From assembly GCF_033878955.1 (NCBI RefSeq), contig NZ_CP138858.1, forward strand, positions 4,429,001 to 4,493,000: DNA of 64,000 nt, in the 5' to 3' direction. Below, piece by piece: positions 60,154 through 64,000 of this stretch; position 1 is the stretch's first letter; each line of letters begins with the position of its first letter. Position numbers and translations under genes: made by a program. The DNA is from Coraliomargarita algicola (lineage in GTDB: Bacteria; Verrucomicrobiota; Verrucomicrobiia; Opitutales; Coraliomargaritaceae). Under the pieces are notes generated by a model. It was not told the DNA's origin. It did not search any database and saw nothing but the letters and a program-made list of their open reading frames with translations.

Positions 60154-63100
60154 ATGAAGAATACTGCCCTGCGTTTTACTTTAAAGTTTTTGTTTTCATT
60201 GCTTGCAGTGGCTTTTGCTGCGCAGATTACCGTGACGCTGACAGACGCGCGTTTCGGTGACTATATTCGGCAGATCGCGCCAGTATATGGTGTGTCCATT
60301 GCGATCATCTTGTTGGGGGGCTATCGCTATCTAGCTGCTATTTTTCTTGGCTGTTTGTTGCCTGCGCTTTTCGAAGATCAACACTATTTGCTTATATTGA
60401 GCATTCCTTTCGCCGTCACATTGACGGCGGCCTTGGCGTATCGTTCTCTGATTTATTTGAAGGTTGATTTGAGAATGGAGCGGATTCGGGATGCTCTCTT
60501 TGTCATTTTTGTTGGGCTTGTATTGAGGACATTGCTGGGGGCCTTGGTGCAGACTTTGTTTTTTAGTCGGCAGTGGAATTTGCTGTTTTTTAATCAGTTT
60601 CTAGAATTGCTCTTCACTAATTGGCTCTCGGCTGCAGTCGGGGCAATTATCGTGACCCCGTTTATTTTAACCTGGGCGCGTCCGGCAGGTTTTCGATTGG
60701 TGGGGCGCCAAGGTGTTGAAGTGTGTCTCTGGTTTTTGACCTTGTTGCTCTTTGGGCATATTACTTTTCAGAATTGGGCCCCGACGGATACGCTGTTCTA
60801 CCCCATGGAACTGGCGATTTTCCCGATTATGGCGTGGTCGGCGATTCGGTTTGGCTTACGGGGGGCATCTGCTGGGGTGCTGGCATTGGCCTTGTTGGCC
60901 GGCTGGGAGATCGTTCGGGTGTTATCTGGCCTTGGCTCGGGGATGACGCAAAGTCCCGCGAATGTGTGGATCTTTGTCGGCATCGTTTCCGTGACCTCGA
61001 TTTGTCTCGCCTCGGTCATGACGGAGCTGCGGATACGGGAGTCACAAATTTTAGAGAATGAAACGCGTTTGAGTGCTTTTACGGAAGCCCTTCCCGATAT
61101 CGCTTTTGTTTTAACCAGGACTGGGGAGATTCGTGATATTTTTGCCGGGAGCGCTCGCATCGAAGCGAATCACCGTATCGTATCTGCGGAGCGAGCTGTT
61201 GGGCGGAACATTGCGGATATCTTTGAGGCCGATGTGTGTCGTGGCTTTTTGGATACGATTGAGAGAACTATTCGAAGTAACGAGATCCGGAAGCATGAAT
61301 ATTCGTTGATGTCGGCTGATGTCGGGGAGCATGTTTTCGAGGCGCGGGTGACTCCGATGAGACGTTCTGTCGGGGGCGCTTCAAGTGTGGTCTGGGTGGC
61401 TTATGATATCAGTGAGCGTAAACTCGCGGAAATGGCGATTCAGAGTCGGGATAAAATTTTACGTGCGACTGCGCGTGCGAATAATAATTTGTTGACGACT
61501 CAGGATGTGAGTCAAGCGGTGGGCGCGGCGATGCGTGAAGTCGGGCAGGCTTTGAATGTGGAGCGCGGGTTTATTTTTGAGGTTACGGATCGCACACATG
61601 AAGCGTTTCAGAATTTTTGTATCAAGCATGAGTGGCGCTTAAACGATCGCTTGCCCAGTTTCTGGGGAGATCCACTCTATCAGGATTCTCCCTTAGAGGA
61701 GTTTTGCCCGGATTGGTATCAGCTACTCGCCAGTGGGCGGCATATCGAAATCGATGGTCTGCAGAAGGATCGTCGTTCGATGGATATCCTGCGATACTTT
61801 AATAGTCGATCCATGTTGGTGGTGCCGATGTGGATGGAAGGCAAGCTGTATGGATTTTTCGGAGTGGATCATTGTAGTCGTACGCATGAGTGGAGCGATG
61901 GCGAGATTTATGCCGTCAGAGTGCTTTCGACCAGTTTGTCCGGCTTGATTCTTATTCGAGAGCAGGAGAGGCTACTGCGTGCTGCCAAGGAAACGGCCGA
62001 TGCCGCCAGTTCGGCAAAAGGCGAGTTTCTTGCCATCATGAGTCATGAGATTCGCACCCCGATGAATGCGATTATTGGCTATACGGATTTGCTGGCACAG
62101 ACGGATCTGTCTGAGATCCAGAGTGAGCATGCGGCCATCATTAAGCGTAGTGGGCGTGCCTTATTAGATCTCATCAATAACATACTGGACTATTCCAAAA
62201 TTGAGTCACGTTCATTGGAGTTGGAAGTTCGGGAATTTGATTTGGAGCAGGTGATTTGCGAGTCACTGGAGAGCATCTTAGTTGCGGCTAAGGAGAAGGG
62301 AATCAAAGTTGATTATGACATGGATGATGATCTCCAGGAAGCGTACATCGGCGATGCTCATCGAGTCCGGCAGGTGCTCTTGAATCTCGCAAATAATGCC
62401 GTGAAGTTTACGGCCGAGGGAGAGATTTTGATTCGTGTTGAGTTGGAAGCAAACGAGGCTGATTTAGCCTATGATCGTTTGCATTTTATTGTCAGTGATA
62501 CTGGCTGTGGGATCGCTGAAGATAAATTTGAGCGACTTTTCCGGGCCTTTAGTCAGGTGGATTCGTCGACCACAAGAGTCTTTGGTGGGAGTGGACTGGG
62601 CTTGATTATTTCGAAGCGATTGATTGAACGCATGGATGGAGAGATCTGGGTGAAAAGCCAAGTCGGGGAGGGCAGCCAGTTTCATTTTAGAATTCACTTA
62701 CTACGCACGGATCATGAAGTGCGCACGCACGCTCCCTTCGCTTCGCAAGCCGCAAGCGATGATAGTCTGGAAGTTAGTTTTGCGGCGACGTATCCTCTGC
62801 GAATTTTACTTTGTGAAGACGACAAAGACAATCGTTGGGTGATTCGTGAGTTACTGGAAATGTTAGGTTATCGTCCCAATATTGTGGAATCTGGGGAGGA
62901 CGCTTTGGAGCAACTGAAACATCGTGCGTATGATGCTGTGTTGATGGATGTGCGTTTGCCTGGCTTGAGTGGGATTGAATTGACGCAGGCAATTCGTAGT
63001 GGCGCAGAGAAGATCGAAAAGGCGGATCAGGACATCATCGCTGTCACGGCTTACGCGATGAATGAAGATCGTGAAAAATGCCTGAATGCCGGTATGAACG

Positions 63101-63177
63101 ATTATATTCGCAAACCGGTGGAAATTATTGAACTCAAAGATGCGCTTAGGCGTGCCTGTCAGAGTTCCAGAGCATAA
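60154..63177 (+). CDS. MASE1-type hybrid sensor histidine kinase with PAS, GAF and receiver domains
   Basis: 1007 residues from ATG 60154. About eight membrane helices (1-295; LLAVAFAAQITVTL, LAAIFLGCLLPALF, NWLSAAVGAIIVTPFIL, typical of MASE1) precede a PAS domain (about 305-425), a GAF domain (about 450-600), HisKA with phospho-acceptor His631 in MSHEIRTPMNAIIGY, and HATPase_c (NLANNAVKF, DTGCGIAEDKFERLF, GGSGLGLIISK). A C-terminal receiver has DD in CEDDKDN, phospho-acceptor Asp932 in LMDVRLPG and Lys in RKPVE. Integral membrane; the signal is unknown. No response regulator is adjacent, so the output probably goes through a phosphorelay elsewhere. Start TTG 60118 is rejected. Confidence 0.92.
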   Translation: MKNTALRFTLKFLFSLLAVAFAAQITVTLTDARFGDYIRQIAPVYGVSIAIILLGGYRYLAAIFLGCLLPALFEDQHYLLILSIPFAVTLTAALAYRSLIYLKVDLRMERIRDALFVIFVGLVLRTLLGALVQTLFFSRQWNLLFFNQFLELLFTNWLSAAVGAIIVTPFILTWARPAGFRLVGRQGVEVCLWFLTLLLFGHITFQNWAPTDTLFYPMELAIFPIMAWSAIRFGLRGASAGVLALALLAGWEIVRVLSGLGSGMTQSPANVWIFVGIVSVTSICLASVMTELRIRESQILENETRLSAFTEALPDIAFVLTRTGEIRDIFAGSARIEANHRIVSAERAVGRNIADIFEADVCRGFLDTIERTIRSNEIRKHEYSLMSADVGEHVFEARVTPMRRSVGGASSVVWVAYDISERKLAEMAIQSRDKILRATARANNNLLTTQDVSQAVGAAMREVGQALNVERGFIFEVTDRTHEAFQNFCIKHEWRLNDRLPSFWGDPLYQDSPLEEFCPDWYQLLASGRHIEIDGLQKDRRSMDILRYFNSRSMLVVPMWMEGKLYGFFGVDHCSRTHEWSDGEIYAVRVLSTSLSGLILIREQERLLRAAKETADAASSAKGEFLAIMSHEIRTPMNAIIGYTDLLAQTDLSEIQSEHAAIIKRSGRALLDLINNILDYSKIESRSLELEVREFDLEQVICESLESILVAAKEKGIKVDYDMDDDLQEAYIGDAHRVRQVLLNLANNAVKFTAEGEILIRVELEANEADLAYDRLHFIVSDTGCGIAEDKFERLFRAFSQVDSSTTRVFGGSGLGLIISKRLIERMDGEIWVKSQVGEGSQFHFRIHLLRTDHEVRTHAPFASQAASDDSLEVSFAATYPLRILLCEDDKDNRWVIRELLEMLGYRPNIVESGEDALEQLKHRAYDAVLMDVRLPGLSGIELTQAIRSGAEKIEKADQDIIAVTAYAMNEDREKCLNAGMNDYIRKPVEIIELKDALRRACQSSRA

Positions 63178-63200
63178 ACTGCGGAACCTAGGATTTTTTA

Positions 63201-64000
63201 ATGTCAAAAATAGAGCCCAAATTGATTGATTTGCAACGGGTGCTTTCCGGTTCGAATTGTCCGCAGTTGCTGATTCAAGCAATCGCGCCGTTTGTTGAAC
63301 GTGCGCTGGGGATTGACGGAGTGAATCGCATCTATGCCGATGTGCACGCGCAGTTGGATGATACTGAAAATGACGAAGCGTTTTTCATGAAAACCTTACG
63401 TGTGATGGGCGTGCATTTTGAAGTTGATAGTCAGGATTTTGAACGAATCCCGAAAGAGGGCCCATTGATCGTGATTGCTAACCATCCCTTTGGCGGGATT
63501 GATGGCGTGGTGTTGGGGGCGCTGATTAAAGGCGTGCGGCAGGACGCTAAGTTGATGGGGAACTATTTACTGGCGGAGATGGAGGGCATTCGAGGCAGTA
63601 TCATTCGAGTCGATCCCTTTGGGAGTGAGGCTTCGGCACGGGCAAATCTAAGTGGGATGCGTGATGCCATCCGCTTGTTGCGCAGTGGGGGCTGCCTCGG
63701 TGCGTTTCCAGCGGGAGAAGTTTCTAGTTTGCGTTTAAAGAGTGGTGCGGTGGTGGACCCTGCGTGGACTGGGCACATTGTGAACCTTGCGCTGAAAACC
63801 CGAGCGAAAATACTCCCCGTCTATTTTGAAGGCCGTAATAGGTACCGTTTTTCAGGCGGCTGGCTTGCTGCATCCGCGCTTGCGAACCGCTCTGTTAGCG
63901 CGTGAGTTTGCGCGTGCCAGAGGGCGGGAGTTGCGGCTTAAAGTTGGTGAGCTGATCGATCCTAAACGTTTGGAGACGTTTGAGAATAAAGAGGCGGCCA
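63201..64000 (+). pseudogene. Lysophospholipid acyltransferase-family protein, frameshifted and cut by window end
   Basis: The uninterrupted frame ends at 63905 after PVYFEGRNRYRFSGG, but the neighbouring frame carries the expected continuation (AAGLLHPRLRTALLAREFAR, RGRELRLKVGELIDPKRLET) to the window end. Removing one T from the T5 run at 63848-63852 joins them. The acyltransferase motif I is VIANHPFGGIDG (NH...D); GNYLLAEMEGIRG, then RVDPFG and GCLGAFPAGEVSS follow as in the PlsC-like, haemolysin-associated branch. Likely transfers acyl groups in lipid synthesis at the inner membrane. Probably functional if the extra T is an error. Confidence 0.8.

Overview
The window looks like chromosome of a marine, glycan-degrading Verrucomicrobiota (Opitutae/Puniceicoccales type). 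This is inferred from a dense set of S1 sulfatases and glycoside hydrolases without SusC/SusD partners, three small PEP-CTERM proteins ending in a VPE motif, a hydrophobic helix and an RRR/KRRR tail, and a GPH-type MFS and an SSS symporter as sugar importers. No rRNA or other taxonomic marker is present, so this rests on gene content only.

Layout. (1) 1-4339: an oligopeptide/oligosaccharide-type ABC importer (two permeases, two ATPases; the binding protein lies off the left edge), followed by a cytoplasmic and a secreted GH29 alpha-L-fucosidase. (2) 8100-24654: two PEP-CTERM proteins, a GH36-like enzyme, a LacI regulator and a long plus-strand operon (MFS porter, GH110-like beta-helix protein, two sulfatases, second GH110-like protein, GH36 alpha-galactosidase, sulfatase). 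(3) 24924-42877: minus-strand GH2 plus PA14-sulfatase pair, a sulfatase gene nested inside a broken sulfatase gene, another GH2, a PEP-CTERM protein, a sulfatase and a GH89 alpha-N-acetylglucosaminidase, with a divergent SSS symporter. The enzymes together (fucose, alpha-Gal, beta-Gal, alpha-GlcNAc, sulfate removal) suggest a sulfated, fucosylated, mucin-like or invertebrate-type glycan. A palindrome centred on TTACGTAA recurs upstream of most of these units and is the likely operator of the LacI protein. (4) 42956-46789: housekeeping genes (MenH-like hydrolase, cyclophilin, CobA-HemD fusion, HemC).

(5) 46857-56838: the most unusual part, a chromosomal integron cassette array. About fifteen small genes, nearly all minus strand, are separated by 60-100 bp imperfect palindromes with attC features. 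They include a Shedu-type nuclease, a probable pPIWI-associating nuclease, a SUKH protein, a Trypco2-like protein, a lipoprotein and many 2-TM proteins. At the proximal end only the last 25 codons of an integron integrase survive, in the canonical divergent orientation. They directly abut a GIY-YIG gene bracketed by about 27 bp inverted repeats. An IS110-family element sits in one attC and a truncated copy of it closes the distal end.

(6) 56902-64000: ilvC, ilvN, tRNA-Val, a YnbE/YdbL-like pair, a MASE1-type hybrid histidine kinase and a truncated acyltransferase.

Five genes (PEP-CTERM at 8100, GH36-like at 8885, GH36 at 21144, GH2 at 27002, acyltransferase at 63201) carry apparent single-base frameshifts at or beside short homopolymers. 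This is either residual long-read sequencing error or real decay/phase variation.
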